A stretch of 64,000 nucleotides of DNA from JAPUEK01 sp963815355. Lineage in GTDB: Bacteria; Pseudomonadota; Alphaproteobacteria; Rhodobacterales; Rhodobacteraceae. The translations under genes and the position numbers were made by a program. Below are positions 33,705-42,397 of this stretch, piece by piece. Under the pieces are notes generated by a model. It saw only the letters and a list, made by a program, of their open reading frames with translations. It searched no databases and had not been told where the DNA came from. Where the stretch lies: assembly GCA_963815355.1 (NCBI GenBank), contig CAWFGJ010000008.1:1-64000 (forward strand). The letters are read 5' to 3'. The first letter of the stretch is position 1. Each line of letters starts with the position of its first letter.

Positions 33705-34753
33705 CCGTCGCCCGTATCGCCCTGCGCCCCGACTATGACATCTCTCGCGTGATCCGGGGGGGCTGGCAGCTTGCGGGCGGCCACGGCCCTGTGGACCGTG
33801 CCCAGACCATCGAGGACATGATCGCCTTTGCCGAGGCCGGGATCACCACCTTTGACTGCGCCGACATCTACACCGGTGTCGAAGAGCTGATCGGCGCCTT
33901 TCGCACCGAATACGCCAACCGCGCCGGGTCCGAGGCTTTGGCCCGCATCAAGGTGCACACCAAACTGGTGCCGGACCTTGCGCGTCTTGCCACGGTGGAC
34001 CGCGCCTATATCCGGGGGATCGTGGAAACCTCATTGAAACGCCTGCGGATGGACCGGCTGGATCTGGTGCAGTTCCACTGGTGGGATTACGCCGTGCCCC
34101 GCTATCTGGAGGCCATCGGCTGGCTGAACGAGATGCGGCACGAGGGCAAGGTCGCCCAGATCGGTGGCACCAACTTTGACACCGCCCGCAGTCTTGAACT
34201 GATCCGCTCGGGCGTGCCTTTGCTGTCGATGCAGGTGCAATACAGCCTGATCGACACGCGCGCCGAACGGTTGCTGGCGCGCGCGGCACAGGAAAATGAC
34301 ATGTGGATCCTGTGCTTTGGCACCGTGGCGGGGGGCTTTCTGGGTGACCGCTGGCTGGGCCAGCCTGAACCGCAGCACCCGCTCGAAAACCGGTCGCTGA
34401 CGAAGTACAAACTGATCATCGACGATTTCGGCGGCTGGGATCTGTTTCAGGCACTGCTGCGTTGCTTGCGCACCATCGCCGACCGCCATGACAGCGACAT
34501 CGCCACCGTGGCCAGTGCGGCCATGCTGGACCGTCCCGCCGTTGCCGCAGTGATCGTCGGCGCGCGCAACCGCAGCCATCTGGCGCGCAACGTGGCCGTG
34601 GCCTCTCTGCGCCTGACCGATCAGGACCGCGCCGAGATCGCCGCCATTCAGGCCCAAGGCCATATCCCCGAGGGCGACACCTATACGCTGGAACGGGACC
34701 GCCACGGGCGGCACGGCAGCATCATCAAATACAACCTCAACGCCGCGTCTTGA
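33701..34753 (+). CDS. Aldo/keto reductase
   Basis: The 350-residue enzyme has the aldo/keto reductase barrel. The catalytic tetrad is recognisable: Asp in TTFDCADIYTG with Tyr just after it, Lys in KVHTKLVPDLA, and His in LVQFHWWDYAVP. NADPH-binding features near the C-terminus are AAVIVGARNRSHLARNV. It would reduce an aldehyde or ketone. A C-terminal tail (TYTLERDRHGRHGSIIKYNL) is longer than usual. Start at 33701 (GGAGG upstream) overlaps the preceding stop. It belongs to the divergent arm of the Liv cluster and is followed by the cluster's binding-protein gene. Confidence 0.87.
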   Translation: MTVARIALRPDYDISRVIRGGWQLAGGHGPVDRAQTIEDMIAFAEAGITTFDCADIYTGVEELIGAFRTEYANRAGSEALARIKVHTKLVPDLARLATVDRAYIRGIVETSLKRLRMDRLDLVQFHWWDYAVPRYLEAIGWLNEMRHEGKVAQIGGTNFDTARSLELIRSGVPLLSMQVQYSLIDTRAERLLARAAQENDMWILCFGTVAGGFLGDRWLGQPEPQHPLENRSLTKYKLIIDDFGGWDLFQALLRCLRTIADRHDSDIATVASAAMLDRPAVAAVIVGARNRSHLARNVAVASLRLTDQDRAEIAAIQAQGHIPEGDTYTLERDRHGRHGSIIKYNLNAAS

Positions 34754-34763
34754 GGGGAAACAG

Positions 34764-34788
34764 CCGACGGGCAAGCCCAGCCCGTCGG
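34764..34788 (+). terminator. Hairpin between aldo/keto reductase and LivJ genes
   Basis: CCGACGGGC (34764-34772) pairs perfectly with GCCCGTCGG (34780-34788) around a seven-base loop. An A-rich rather than T-rich run follows, so it may stabilise or attenuate mRNA instead of fully ending transcription. Confidence 0.5.
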
Positions 34789-34833
34789 AACAAAAACCAA
34801 AGGGCCAGACCCAGCCAACAGTAAGGAAAACCA

Positions 34834-36081
34834 ATGAAAAGAACTCTTCTTGCCACCGTCGCCGCTCTGGCCTTCATGCCCGGCACCACCTATGCCTGCG
34901 ATATCACCGTGGGCCTTGTGCTTGAACTGACCGGCGAGGCCGGGGCCTACGGCCAAGCCGGGGCCAAATCCGTCGAGATGGCCTTTCGCGATCTGAACGA
35001 CGCGGGCGGTGTGGCGGGCTGCACGCTGAAAACCGACACCCGCGACAGCCAGACCCAAGCCAACGTCGCCGTCGATGCGGCCACCCAACTGGTGCAGGTC
35101 GCCAAGGTTCCCGCCATCATCGGCGGCATCATCAGCCCGATGTCGATCCCGATCCTGACCTCGGTCACCGGTCCGGCCAAGGTGCTGCAAGTCTCGCCCG
35201 CCTCGTCCTCGCCGACGCTGACCGCGCTTGGCCGCGACGGCAAGACCAACGGCGTCTTCTTCCGCACCATCACCTCGGACGCGCTGCAAGGCGTTGCGGC
35301 GGCGAAATTCGCCATCGACAACGGCATGAAAAAGATCGTGATCATCCACCAGAACAACGACTTCGGCGTGAACCTTGTAAAGGAATTCTCGGATCCCTTC
35401 GCGGCCCTGGGCGGTGAAGTGGTCTCGGTCACCCCCTATAACGCCAAGCAATCGGACTATGCCGCCGAAGTCACCGCGGCGATGGCCGGGGGCGCGGATG
35501 CGCTTTACCTGATCTCCGACCCGGTGGACGGGGCCACCATCGCCCGTCAATGGGTCAGCCAAGGCGGCGTGCAGAAGTTCCTGCTGAACGACGGCATGAA
35601 CAGCGACGACTTCATCACCGCAGTGGGGGCCGAATATCTGGGCCAAGCCTACGGCACCTCGTCGGGCACCAGCCCGACGGCCTCGACCGAGTATTTCAAC
35701 GCCAACTATCAGGCCTTCTCGGGCATCGACCCGGCAGCCCCGGCGGCGGACCGGTCCTATGACGCAGGCGCGCTGGTGGGTCTGGCGATTGCGATTGCGG
35801 GCGGCCCGGATGCGGCCAAACTGCCCGACGCGCTGCGCAAGGCGGTCGATCCCGCGGGCGAGGTGATCCACGCGGGCAAGGAAGAGTTTGCCAAGGCGCT
35901 GGCCCTGATCGCCGATGGCAAGGCCATCCGCTACGAAGGCGTCATCGGCCCGGTCAACTTTGACCAATACGGCGACATCGCAGGCCCCTTCCGTCTGTGG
36001 CAGATCGTCGACGGCGTCGTGACCACCGTGGGCGAGATGACCACCGCCGATGTGGAGGCCGTCAAAGCGCAGGTGAAGTAA
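34834..36081 (+). CDS. HAAT-family periplasmic binding protein (LivJ type)
   Basis: The 415-residue protein has a signal peptide (MKRTLLATVAALAFMPGTTY, cleaved near YAC) and a type I periplasmic-binding fold. Visible features are ITVGLVLELTGEAGAYGQAG at the first strand, ASSSPTLT in the ligand site and a C-terminal IVDGVVTTVGEM. It delivers substrate to the LivHMGF complex encoded on the opposite strand. An AAGGAAAACC ribosome site precedes the ATG at 34834. A cysteine directly after the predicted cleavage site (YACDIT) might be lipidated, but the lipobox is imperfect. A strong hairpin follows the gene. Confidence 0.9.
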   Translation: MKRTLLATVAALAFMPGTTYACDITVGLVLELTGEAGAYGQAGAKSVEMAFRDLNDAGGVAGCTLKTDTRDSQTQANVAVDAATQLVQVAKVPAIIGGIISPMSIPILTSVTGPAKVLQVSPASSSPTLTALGRDGKTNGVFFRTITSDALQGVAAAKFAIDNGMKKIVIIHQNNDFGVNLVKEFSDPFAALGGEVVSVTPYNAKQSDYAAEVTAAMAGGADALYLISDPVDGATIARQWVSQGGVQKFLLNDGMNSDDFITAVGAEYLGQAYGTSSGTSPTASTEYFNANYQAFSGIDPAAPAADRSYDAGALVGLAIAIAGGPDAAKLPDALRKAVDPAGEVIHAGKEEFAKALALIADGKAIRYEGVIGPVNFDQYGDIAGPFRLWQIVDGVVTTVGEMTTADVEAVKAQVK

Positions 36082-36088
36082 CCCCTTT

Positions 36089-36119
36089 GGCCGGGCTGGA
36101 AAATCTTTCCCGCCCGGCC
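36089..36119. terminator. Bidirectional terminator between LivJ and SulP genes
   Basis: GGCCGGGC (36089-36096) pairs with GCCCGGCC (36112-36119), and inner bases GGAAA/TTTCC extend the stem. It lies between two convergent genes. Confidence 0.7.
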
Positions 36120-36129
36120 GATCCCTTGG

Positions 36130-37872
36130 CTACCGGGCCGCGCGCCCGGCCCCCGTATCGGGCACCAGCGCCTGCCACGCATCATACTGCGACAGAAAGA
36201 CTTGCCCGCTTAGCGCCTCAAGGAAATGGGTCTTCTTCAGCCCGTCCATGACCGGCCCTTTGACCTCGGACAGATGCAGCGTGACGCCCATCTCTTTCAG
36301 GCGCAGATTGATCGCCTCAAGGCTTTCCAGCGCGCTCAGATCAATCTCGTTGATCGCCGAACACATCAGCACCACATCGCGGATCGGGCAGGTCGTCGCC
36401 AGACGGTCATAGATGTAATCCTCCAAAAACCGGGCATTGGCGAAATACAGGCTTTCGTCGATGCGGATGCTGAGCACCGCCGGATCGGTCAGCACCGAAT
36501 GGCGGTGAATGTTGCGGAAATGCTGGGTGCCGGGCACCAGCCCGACTTCGGCGATATGGGGCCGCGATGTGCGATAGAGGTGCAGCCCGATCGACAGGAT
36601 CACCCCCGCCGAAACGCCCGTCTCTACCCCCATCCCCAAGGTGAACAGAATGGTCGCCAGCACCGCAAGGAAATCGGCTTTCGAATAGGCCCAGCTGCGC
36701 TTGAGGATAGAGAAATCCACAAGGCTCAGCACCGCCACGATGATCGTCGCCGACAAAGTGGCCACCGGCAGGAAATAGATCAGCGGCGTCAGCGCCACCG
36801 CGGCAACCGCCAGCCCGATTGCGGTGAACGCCCCGGCGGCAGGGGTCTCGGCCCCCGCATCATAGTTCACGACCGAGCGCGCAAACCCGCCCGTAACCGG
36901 ATAGCCCCCGGTAAAGGCCGCGCCAAGATTGGCCGCGCCAAGGCCGATCAATTCCTGATCCGGGTCGATCCTCTGGCGTTTTTTGGCGGCAAGGGTCTGC
37001 GCGACCGAGATCGATTCCACAAAGCCGATGATAGAGATCAGCAGCGCCGGCAGCACCAGCAGCCCCAGCAGATCCGGCGAGAATGAGGGCAGCGTCAGCG
37101 GCGGCAGGCCCTGCGGCACGGCCCCCACGATCTTGACGCCGCGCGCCTCCAGCCCCAACCCCCACACAGCCAGCGTGCTGACCACCACCGCCGCAACCGG
37201 TCCGGCCTTGGTGATCATGTCCGCTGCGCGCGCGCCCAGCCCAAGGCGTCCAAGCAGCGGTTTCAACCCCTTGCGCACCCAGAACAAAAACCCCGTGGCA
37301 GCAACACCGATGGCCAGCGTGACCGGGTTGGTCTGCCCCAGATGCGCGCCCAGTGACACGACCAGATCCGGCAGCGTGTCGCCTTCTGCGCCGATGCCCA
37401 GCACATGCTTGATCTGGCTGGCCGCGATCAGAATACCGCTGGCGGTGATAAAGCCCGCAATCACGGGATGCGACAGAAAGTTGGCCAGAAACCCCAGCTT
37501 CAGCACGCCCAGCGCCAACAAGATCACCCCCGACATCCCCGCCAAGGTCATTGCGGCCACCGCATAGCCCATCGTCCCCTGATCGGCGACCGTGCCGATG
37601 GCGGCGGCGGTCATCAACGACACCACCGCCACCGGCCCCACCGCCAGCGCCCGGCTGGTGCCAAAGATCGCATAGAGGATGATCGGCGCGATAGAGGCGT
37701 AAAGCCCCGCCTCTGGCGGCAGGCCCGCCAGCATCGCATAGGCCAAAGACTGCGGGATAAGCATGATCGTCACGATCACCGCCGCCAGAAGGTCGCTGGA
37801 CAACGCCTGTCGGTCATAGCGGCGGCCCCATTGCAGGATCGGCAGATACTGGGCGAGCGGTTTGAACGTCAT
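36130..37872 (-). CDS. SulP/SLC26 anion transporter with STAS domain
   Basis: A 580-residue inner-membrane transporter. The sulfate-transporter core is recognised by LLAAVIVTIMLIPQSLAYAM, LAGLPPEAGLYASIAPIILY, FGTSRALAVGPVAVVSLMTA and the GFVESISVAQTLAAKKRQRI helix. About twelve helices are followed by a cytoplasmic STAS domain (residues 440-560, with CSAINEIDLSALESLEAINL). It moves sulfate, bicarbonate or another anion, probably coupled to sodium or protons. ATG at 37872 begins the conserved N-terminus (MTFKPLAQYLPILQWG). It is transcribed alone; an inverted repeat about 150 bases upstream may be an operator. Confidence 0.92.
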   Translation of the reverse strand: MTFKPLAQYLPILQWGRRYDRQALSSDLLAAVIVTIMLIPQSLAYAMLAGLPPEAGLYASIAPIILYAIFGTSRALAVGPVAVVSLMTAAAIGTVADQGTMGYAVAAMTLAGMSGVILLALGVLKLGFLANFLSHPVIAGFITASGILIAASQIKHVLGIGAEGDTLPDLVVSLGAHLGQTNPVTLAIGVAATGFLFWVRKGLKPLLGRLGLGARAADMITKAGPVAAVVVSTLAVWGLGLEARGVKIVGAVPQGLPPLTLPSFSPDLLGLLVLPALLISIIGFVESISVAQTLAAKKRQRIDPDQELIGLGAANLGAAFTGGYPVTGGFARSVVNYDAGAETPAAGAFTAIGLAVAAVALTPLIYFLPVATLSATIIVAVLSLVDFSILKRSWAYSKADFLAVLATILFTLGMGVETGVSAGVILSIGLHLYRTSRPHIAEVGLVPGTQHFRNIHRHSVLTDPAVLSIRIDESLYFANARFLEDYIYDRLATTCPIRDVVLMCSAINEIDLSALESLEAINLRLKEMGVTLHLSEVKGPVMDGLKKTHFLEALSGQVFLSQYDAWQALVPDTGAGRAAR

Positions 37873-38003
37873 GGGTCATCCTTTGCTGCCAAGCCCGCGC
37901 GGGGCGGTTGAGCTTGGCTGTCTGTGCGGCCCTTGTGCGGCACCGCTGTGGTCGGTCTTGGCGTGCTTGAGGGATTGGGCGGCGCGCGCCCGACCCCGCC
38001 TCA

Positions 38004-38028
38004 TATATTCAAACATGACAATATGTCA
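38004..38028. promoter_or_regulatory. Inverted repeat upstream of the SulP gene
   Basis: TGACA (38016-38020) and TGTCA (38024-38028) form a perfect short palindrome. It is also part of a looser ATATTC-N8-CAATAT pattern (from 38004) that differs by one base from the ATATTC/GAATAT half-sites known for BigR/SqrR sulfide-responsive repressors. It lies about 130-155 bases before the SulP start, in an AT-rich island of otherwise GC-rich DNA. Confidence 0.35.
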
Positions 38029-38595
38029 AGCACACCCCGGCCCCAATGCCTGCCCCCCTGACCCTCGCGCAGTCATTCCGCGCCAAGGGTCGCATCTGGC
38101 GATCCACAAAACTCAGGCGCGGACATCCCCAAGGCCGCGGCGCCACAAGCGGCACTCATTGGCCAATGGTGTCACACGACCGCCGCTCCCTGCTGGCCTC
38201 GGCCATCGCCCTTGGCACCGGGGCTGTGCGGCTTTTATGGCCAGCCATTGCGCGCCCTTGCCGCGATTTGGCTTGCCCCGGCGCTTTTGGCTCGGCGCTT
38301 TGGGTGCGATCCCAAAGGCCTCTTCGTCTCCCATCGCAATGCAAGGCACGGGCCCGTGGTCCCTGCCCCGGCCAAGGCCATCCCCAAACCCAATCCTGAA
38401 AGACTGTCCGGGGCCACATTGGCCAAGCCCACCCCGCTTTTCGCCGCGCAACACAGCGCAGCTGACGCACGGCGCAAGCGCAGGCGTCATAAAAGTGTGC
38501 GGGTTTCGGGCATGATGGGGTTTGACGTCTCTGAAGCCTGCCCCTCGGGCAACGCCACCACCCCTTACAGAAAATCCAATGATTTCATGAAGGAA
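38029..38595. other. Intergenic stretch between SulP promoter and tRNA-Tyr
   Basis: About 570 bases with overlapping open frames in several directions but none with recognisable motifs, a good ribosome site or a family-like composition. The segment is slightly lower in GC just before the tRNA. I see no gene; a decayed gene or a small unannotated RNA cannot be excluded. Confidence 0.4.
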
Positions 38596-38679
38596 TGGTG
38601 GGCGATCCTGGAATCGAACCAGGCATGAGTCTCCTCGGCGGAGTTACAGTCCGCTGCCACACCTTGTAGCATATCGCCC
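38596..38679 (-). tRNA. tRNA-Tyr (anticodon GTA)
   Basis: The complement folds as a class II tRNA of 84 bases including an encoded CCA. The acceptor stem GGGCGAT/ATCGCCC has seven pairs, and the short D-arm has GG in its loop. The anticodon stem GCGGA/TCCGC holds the loop CTGTAAC (anticodon at 38645-38647). A long variable arm with a GAG/CTC stem follows, then a perfect T-arm CCTGG-TTCGATT-CCAGG. The long variable arm and GTA anticodon are diagnostic for bacterial tRNA-Tyr. It diverges from rlmB. Confidence 0.93.
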
Positions 38680-38879
38680 ACTGCCGCGGGATTTACCCAA
38701 GGCTCAGCGAGGCGTCAAGGGCGGAACCGCCCTGACTTGAGGATTAAATTCTTCCCGCAGCGCGCAGCACAAGCCCCCGCTTTCACGCGGCAGGCCGCTC
38801 TTTCGGCTTGCGCAACGGTCTTTCGGCTTGCGCGGCGACGCCAGCCTTGCGACAGGAGGGAAAGCGACGGAGGACGACG

Positions 38880-39680
38880 ATGACAACGGGTGCCAAAAAG
38901 CCGACTTGGGTGGTTGATAAAGAACGCAACCGCCGTGCCGAGGCGAAAGAAACGGTGTGGCTGTTCGGCCTGCACGCCGTCCGCGACGCGCTGATGAACC
39001 CAAAGCGTGAAAAGCTGCGGCTGGTCGTCACCAAAAACGCGCTCGACAAGCTGGAAGAGGCGGTGGCCTTTGCCGGGATCGCGCCCGAAATCGCCGACCC
39101 GCGTCGTTTTGAAGCCCCCATCGACGAAGGCTCTGTCCATCAGGGTGCGGCGATGGAAGTGCGCCCGCTCAACTGGGGCAAGCTGGCCGATGTGGCGATC
39201 TCGGGCGAAGGCCTGCCGCTGGTGGTGCTGCTGGACCGGGTGACCGACCCGCACAACGTCGGTGCGGTGCTGCGGTCAGCCGAGGTGTTCGGCGCGCGCG
39301 CCGTGATCGCGCCGCGCCACCATTCGGCCCCCGAAACCGGGGCGCTGGCAAAGACCGCCTCCGGCGCGCTGGAGCGTCAGCCCTATCTGAAGGTGATGAA
39401 CCTTGGCGACGCGATGGAAGAGCTGAAGGCCATGGGCTATATCCTGATCGGGCTGGACGGCGACGGCACCCTGCCCTTGGCCGAGGCGCTGGCCACCACC
39501 GTCACCGGGTCCAGCAAGCGCCCCGTGGCGCTGGTGCTGGGCGCCGAAGGCCCGGGCCTGCGTGAGCGCACCCGCGAGACCTGCCACATGATCGCCCGCA
39601 TCCCCTTTACCGGCGCGTTTGGCAGCCTGAACGTGTCCAATGCGGCGGCGGTGGCGCTTTATGCCGCGTCTTGCCGCTAA
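38880..39680 (+). CDS. rlmB: 23S rRNA (guanosine-2'-O)-methyltransferase RlmB (TrmH/SpoU family)
   Basis: The 266-residue protein has a short substrate-binding N-domain beginning at WLFGLHAVRDALMNPKREKL and a SpoU/TrmH knotted methyltransferase domain. Motifs are LLDRVTDPHNVGAVLRSAEV (motif 1), LVLGAEGPGLRE (motif 2) and PFTGAFGSLNVSNAAAVALY (motif 3, with the SAM-binding knot). It 2'-O-methylates a guanosine of 23S rRNA. A basic N-terminal extension (KKPTWVVDKERNRRAE) precedes the domain. Start at 38880 lies eight bases after GGAGG. A strong terminator follows downstream. Confidence 0.92.
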   Translation: MTTGAKKPTWVVDKERNRRAEAKETVWLFGLHAVRDALMNPKREKLRLVVTKNALDKLEEAVAFAGIAPEIADPRRFEAPIDEGSVHQGAAMEVRPLNWGKLADVAISGEGLPLVVLLDRVTDPHNVGAVLRSAEVFGARAVIAPRHHSAPETGALAKTASGALERQPYLKVMNLGDAMEELKAMGYILIGLDGDGTLPLAEALATTVTGSSKRPVALVLGAEGPGLRERTRETCHMIARIPFTGAFGSLNVSNAAAVALYAASCR

Positions 39681-39796
39681 CCCCTTCACGATAACGCGAG
39701 CGGCTCTTAAATTCGCCAGCGGGATAACTATGTCACAGTCAGAGGCGCGGGTCGGAACCCCCGCAAGCCCTCTTACTGTCCCTCGTTCCACACCTT

Positions 39797-39831
39797 GGCG
39801 CCCCTGCCCAACTGGCACGGGGCGCCTTTTT
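39797..39831 (+). terminator. Intrinsic terminator downstream of rlmB
   Basis: GGCGCCCC (39797-39804) pairs with GGGGCGCC (39819-39826) and is followed by TTTTT (39827-39831). It is about 115 bases after the rlmB stop; the intervening stretch holds no recognised gene. Confidence 0.8.
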
Positions 39832-39888
39832 CTGTCAGTCTTTCCTTAATCCACCAGTCATTCTTCAGTCCCACTGCCGGAGGAACCC

Positions 39889-40311
39889 ATGCCCGTCGAC
39901 GGCCATACCGATACCGAAATCCGCGCGATCCTGACCGGGGTCAAAACCATCGCCCTTGTCGGCTGGTCGCCAAAGCCTGACCGCGCCAGCCACAGTGTGG
40001 CCAAATTCCTTGTCCGCCAAGGCTACCGGGTTATTCCGGTCAATCCCGGGCAAGTGGGTGAGGACAGCGGGCTTGGTGAGGTGGTGCGGGCGTCCTTGGC
40101 CGACGTGGGCCCGGTGGACATGGTCGATGTGTTCCGTCGCGCCGAAGAGGTGGGCCCGGTCGCCGCCGAGGCCGTAGCCATCGGCGCAAAGGTGCTGTGG
40201 ATGCAGCTTGGCATCGTAAATGAGAGCGCCGCCGCAACGGCGCGGGCGGCAGGGCTGACCGTGGTGATGGATCGCTGTCCGGCCATCGAAATCCCCCGTC
40301 TGGGGCTGTAG
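39889..40311 (+). CDS. CoA-binding domain protein (YccU type)
   Basis: The 140-residue protein is a single Rossmann-like CoA-binding domain of the kind found at the start of succinyl-CoA synthetase alpha, here free-standing. Motifs are TIALVGWSPKPDRASHSVAK, YRVIPVNPGQ, VDMVDVFRRAEEVGPVAAEA, VLWMQLGIVNESAAATARAA and a final VVMDRCPAIEIPRL. Length and motifs match YccU. The biochemical role is unsettled. GGAGGAAC directly precedes the ATG. Confidence 0.9.
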   Translation: MPVDGHTDTEIRAILTGVKTIALVGWSPKPDRASHSVAKFLVRQGYRVIPVNPGQVGEDSGLGEVVRASLADVGPVDMVDVFRRAEEVGPVAAEAVAIGAKVLWMQLGIVNESAAATARAAGLTVVMDRCPAIEIPRLGL

Positions 40312-40323
40312 CCGGACCGGTCC

Positions 40324-40632
40324 TTAGCGGCTGGCTTTTTCGGCAAGGCCGGAGGTGCCTTCGCGCCGTTCCAGTTCGGCCAGCACCGCCTCCAGCGTCA
40401 CATCGCGGGCGGCCAGCATGACCAGCAGGTGATAGAGCACGTCTGCCGCCTCGGCGGTCAGTTTGGCCGTGTCGCCCTTGACCGCCTCTATGATCGCCTC
40501 AATCGCCTCTTCGCCGAATTTCTCGGCGCATTTCTCGGGGCCTTTGGCCAGCAACTTGGCGGTCCATGAGCTTTCCGGGTCTGCCCCTTTGCGGGCGGCA
40601 ATCGTGGCGGCAAGTCTTGTCAATGCTGTCAT
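40324..40632 (-). CDS. hisE: Phosphoribosyl-ATP pyrophosphatase HisE
   Basis: The 102-residue MazG-like helical protein shows ESSWTAKLLAKGPEKCAEKF and GEEAIEAIIEAVKGD, where the acidic residues bind magnesium, and ADVLYHLLVMLAARDV. It removes pyrophosphate from phosphoribosyl-ATP in histidine synthesis. Its start overlaps the hisF stop by four bases, so the two are coupled. Confidence 0.93.
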   Translation of the reverse strand: MTALTRLAATIAARKGADPESSWTAKLLAKGPEKCAEKFGEEAIEAIIEAVKGDTAKLTAEAADVLYHLLVMLAARDVTLEAVLAELERREGTSGLAEKASR

Positions 40633-41390
40633 GCCAGCCTCATCGGAATGCCGGCGGCGGCCATGTGCTCTTTGGCCTGCCGGATGGTGAATTCCCCAAA
40701 ATGGAAGATCGAGGCCGCCAGCACCGCCGAGGCCCCGCCAAGGGTGACGCCTTCGACCAGATGGTCCAGCGTGCCGACCCCGCCCGAGGCAATGACCGGC
40801 ACCGACACCGCGTCAGAGATCGCGCGCGTCAGCGGCAGGTTGAACCCCGCCCGCGTGCCATCGCGGTCCATTGAGGTCAGCAGGATCTCGCCCGCCCCCT
40901 TGGCCGCGACCAGCCGGGCAAATTCGACCGCATCAATGCCGGTAGACCGCCGCCCGCCATGGGTGAAGATCTCCCACTTGCCGGGCGCGACGGTCTTGGC
41001 GTCAATCGCCACCACGATGCACTGGCTGCCAAAGCGGTCCGCCGCCTCGGCCACCACATCGGGATTGGCCACGGCGGCAGAGTTGAACGACACCTTGTCC
41101 GCCCCCGCCAACAGCAGCGCGCGCACGTCTTCATGGCTGCGCACCCCACCGCCGACGGTCAGCGGCATGAAGCATTGCTCGGCCGTACGGGTCACCAGAT
41201 CAAACATCGTGCCCCGGTTTTCATGGGTGGCATGAATGTCCAGAAAACACAGCTCATCCGCACCCGCCGCATCATAGGCGCGCGCGGCCTCGACCGGGTC
41301 GCCCGCGTCGCGCAGTTGGGTGAAGTTCACGCCCTTGACCACTCGGCCATCGGCGACATCAAGACAGGGGATCAGGCGGGTTTTCAACAT
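40629..41390 (-). CDS. hisF: Imidazole glycerol phosphate synthase subunit HisF
   Basis: The 253-residue TIM-barrel cyclase starts LKTRLIPCLDVADGRVVKGV, which contains the catalytic Asp11, and has FLDIHATHENRGTMFDLV, the phosphate-binding GGGVRSHED, the second catalytic aspartate in LTSMDRDGTRAGF and ASGGVGTLDHL. It joins ammonia from HisH with PRFAR to give IGP and AICAR. hisH is not in this window. hisA lies upstream on the same strand, separated by about 110 bases that contain a G/C hairpin element. Confidence 0.95.
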   Translation of the reverse strand: MLKTRLIPCLDVADGRVVKGVNFTQLRDAGDPVEAARAYDAAGADELCFLDIHATHENRGTMFDLVTRTAEQCFMPLTVGGGVRSHEDVRALLLAGADKVSFNSAAVANPDVVAEAADRFGSQCIVVAIDAKTVAPGKWEIFTHGGRRSTGIDAVEFARLVAAKGAGEILLTSMDRDGTRAGFNLPLTRAISDAVSVPVIASGGVGTLDHLVEGVTLGGASAVLAASIFHFGEFTIRQAKEHMAAAGIPMRLA

Positions 41391-41440
41391 GGGTTTGTGT
41401 AGCGCCTTGTCGGCCTTCGCGAAAGGGGGGGCTTCGGGAA

Positions 41441-41499
41441 AGGGGGGCTGTCTGCCCCCCTTGAACCCCCCGAGAGTATTGGGGCCAAGATGAAGGGGG
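41441..41499. repeat. Intergenic hairpin plus GAGAGTATT-type element
   Basis: AGGGGGGC (41441-41448) pairs with GCCCCCCT (41454-41461), and the sequence CGAGAGTATTGGGGCCAAG with TGAAG follows (41471-41495). I recall very similar motifs scattered between genes in Rhodobacteraceae genomes, so this is probably a dispersed extragenic element. It also separates hisA from hisF and may attenuate transcription. Only one copy is seen in this window. Confidence 0.4.
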
Positions 41500-42220
41500 T
41501 CAGGTTTTCAGAGTGGCCAGTGCCGTGGCAAGATCAATCGCCCCGTCATAGAGAGCGCGGCCCGAGATGGCCCCCGCGATCACGCCCGTGTCGCGCAGCC
41601 CGATCAGGTCTTCCATCCGGCTGACCCCGCCCGAGGCGATGACCGGGATTGAGACGGCGCGGGCAAGCGCCTCGGTCGCTTCAAGGTTCGGGCCTTGCAT
41701 CGCGCCGTCGCGGTCGATGTCGGTGTAGATGAGTGCGGCCACCCCGGCGTCTTCAAAACTGCGGGCAAGATCGGTGACCTTGACCGTCGTCTCGGTCGCC
41801 CAGCCCTTGGTGGCGACATAGCCTTTGCGGGCGTCGATGCCGACCGCGACCTTGCCGGGAAAGGCGCGGGCCGCCTCGCGCACCAGCGCGGGGTTCTCAA
41901 CCGCCACCGTGCCAAGGATCACCCGCGCGAGGCCCTTTTCCAGCCACATCGCGATGGTTGCCATGTCGCGGATGCCGCCGCCCAACTGGGCCGGGACCGT
42001 GACGCGGGCCAGGATCGCCTCTACGGCCGCGGCGTTGACCGGCTTGCCAGCGAAGGCGCCGTTCAGATCGACCAGATGCAGCCAGGTGCAGCCCGCCGAC
42101 TCGAAACTTTGCCGCCTGCGCTGCCGGATCATCGCCGAACACGGTGGCCGCTGCCATCTCGCCACGCAAAAGCCGCACGCATTGGCCGTCTTTCAGGTCG
42201 ATCGCGGGGTAGAGGATCAT
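41500..42220 (-). pseudogene. hisA: HisA (ProFAR isomerase), single-base frameshift
   Basis: The product should be a 239-residue TIM-barrel isomerase. It begins MILYPAIDLKDGQCVRLLRG, continues to DDPAAQAAKF, then the frame changes and resumes with ESAGCTWLHLVDLNGAFAG, LGGGIRDMATIAMWLEKGLA, LIYTDIDRDGAMQGPN and VIASGGVSRMEDL. One extra A in the run at about 42104-42106 accounts for the break; removing it restores a normal HisA in full. Histidine biosynthesis genes flank it, so the function is probably intact in the organism and the base an error. If real, the strain would need external histidine or a second copy. Confidence 0.88.
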
Positions 42221-42397
42221 CGGCGCGCTCCGGTTTTGGGTCAGTTTGGGCGGGTTTTGGACATGTGGCGTCTTTGGCATGGCCGGGCGGCCTTGCCAAG
42301 CACCCCATTGATGCGACGCGACCCCACGTCATTGTTGATTGCAAGCCCCGCAGTCGCGAATGATCAGCCTCAGAACTCTGGGAGGAGGAGACCCACC

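Noticed and set aside
38046..38515. Overlapping open frames between SulP and tRNA-Tyr
   Set aside because: None has a convincing ribosome site, motif or family-like composition.
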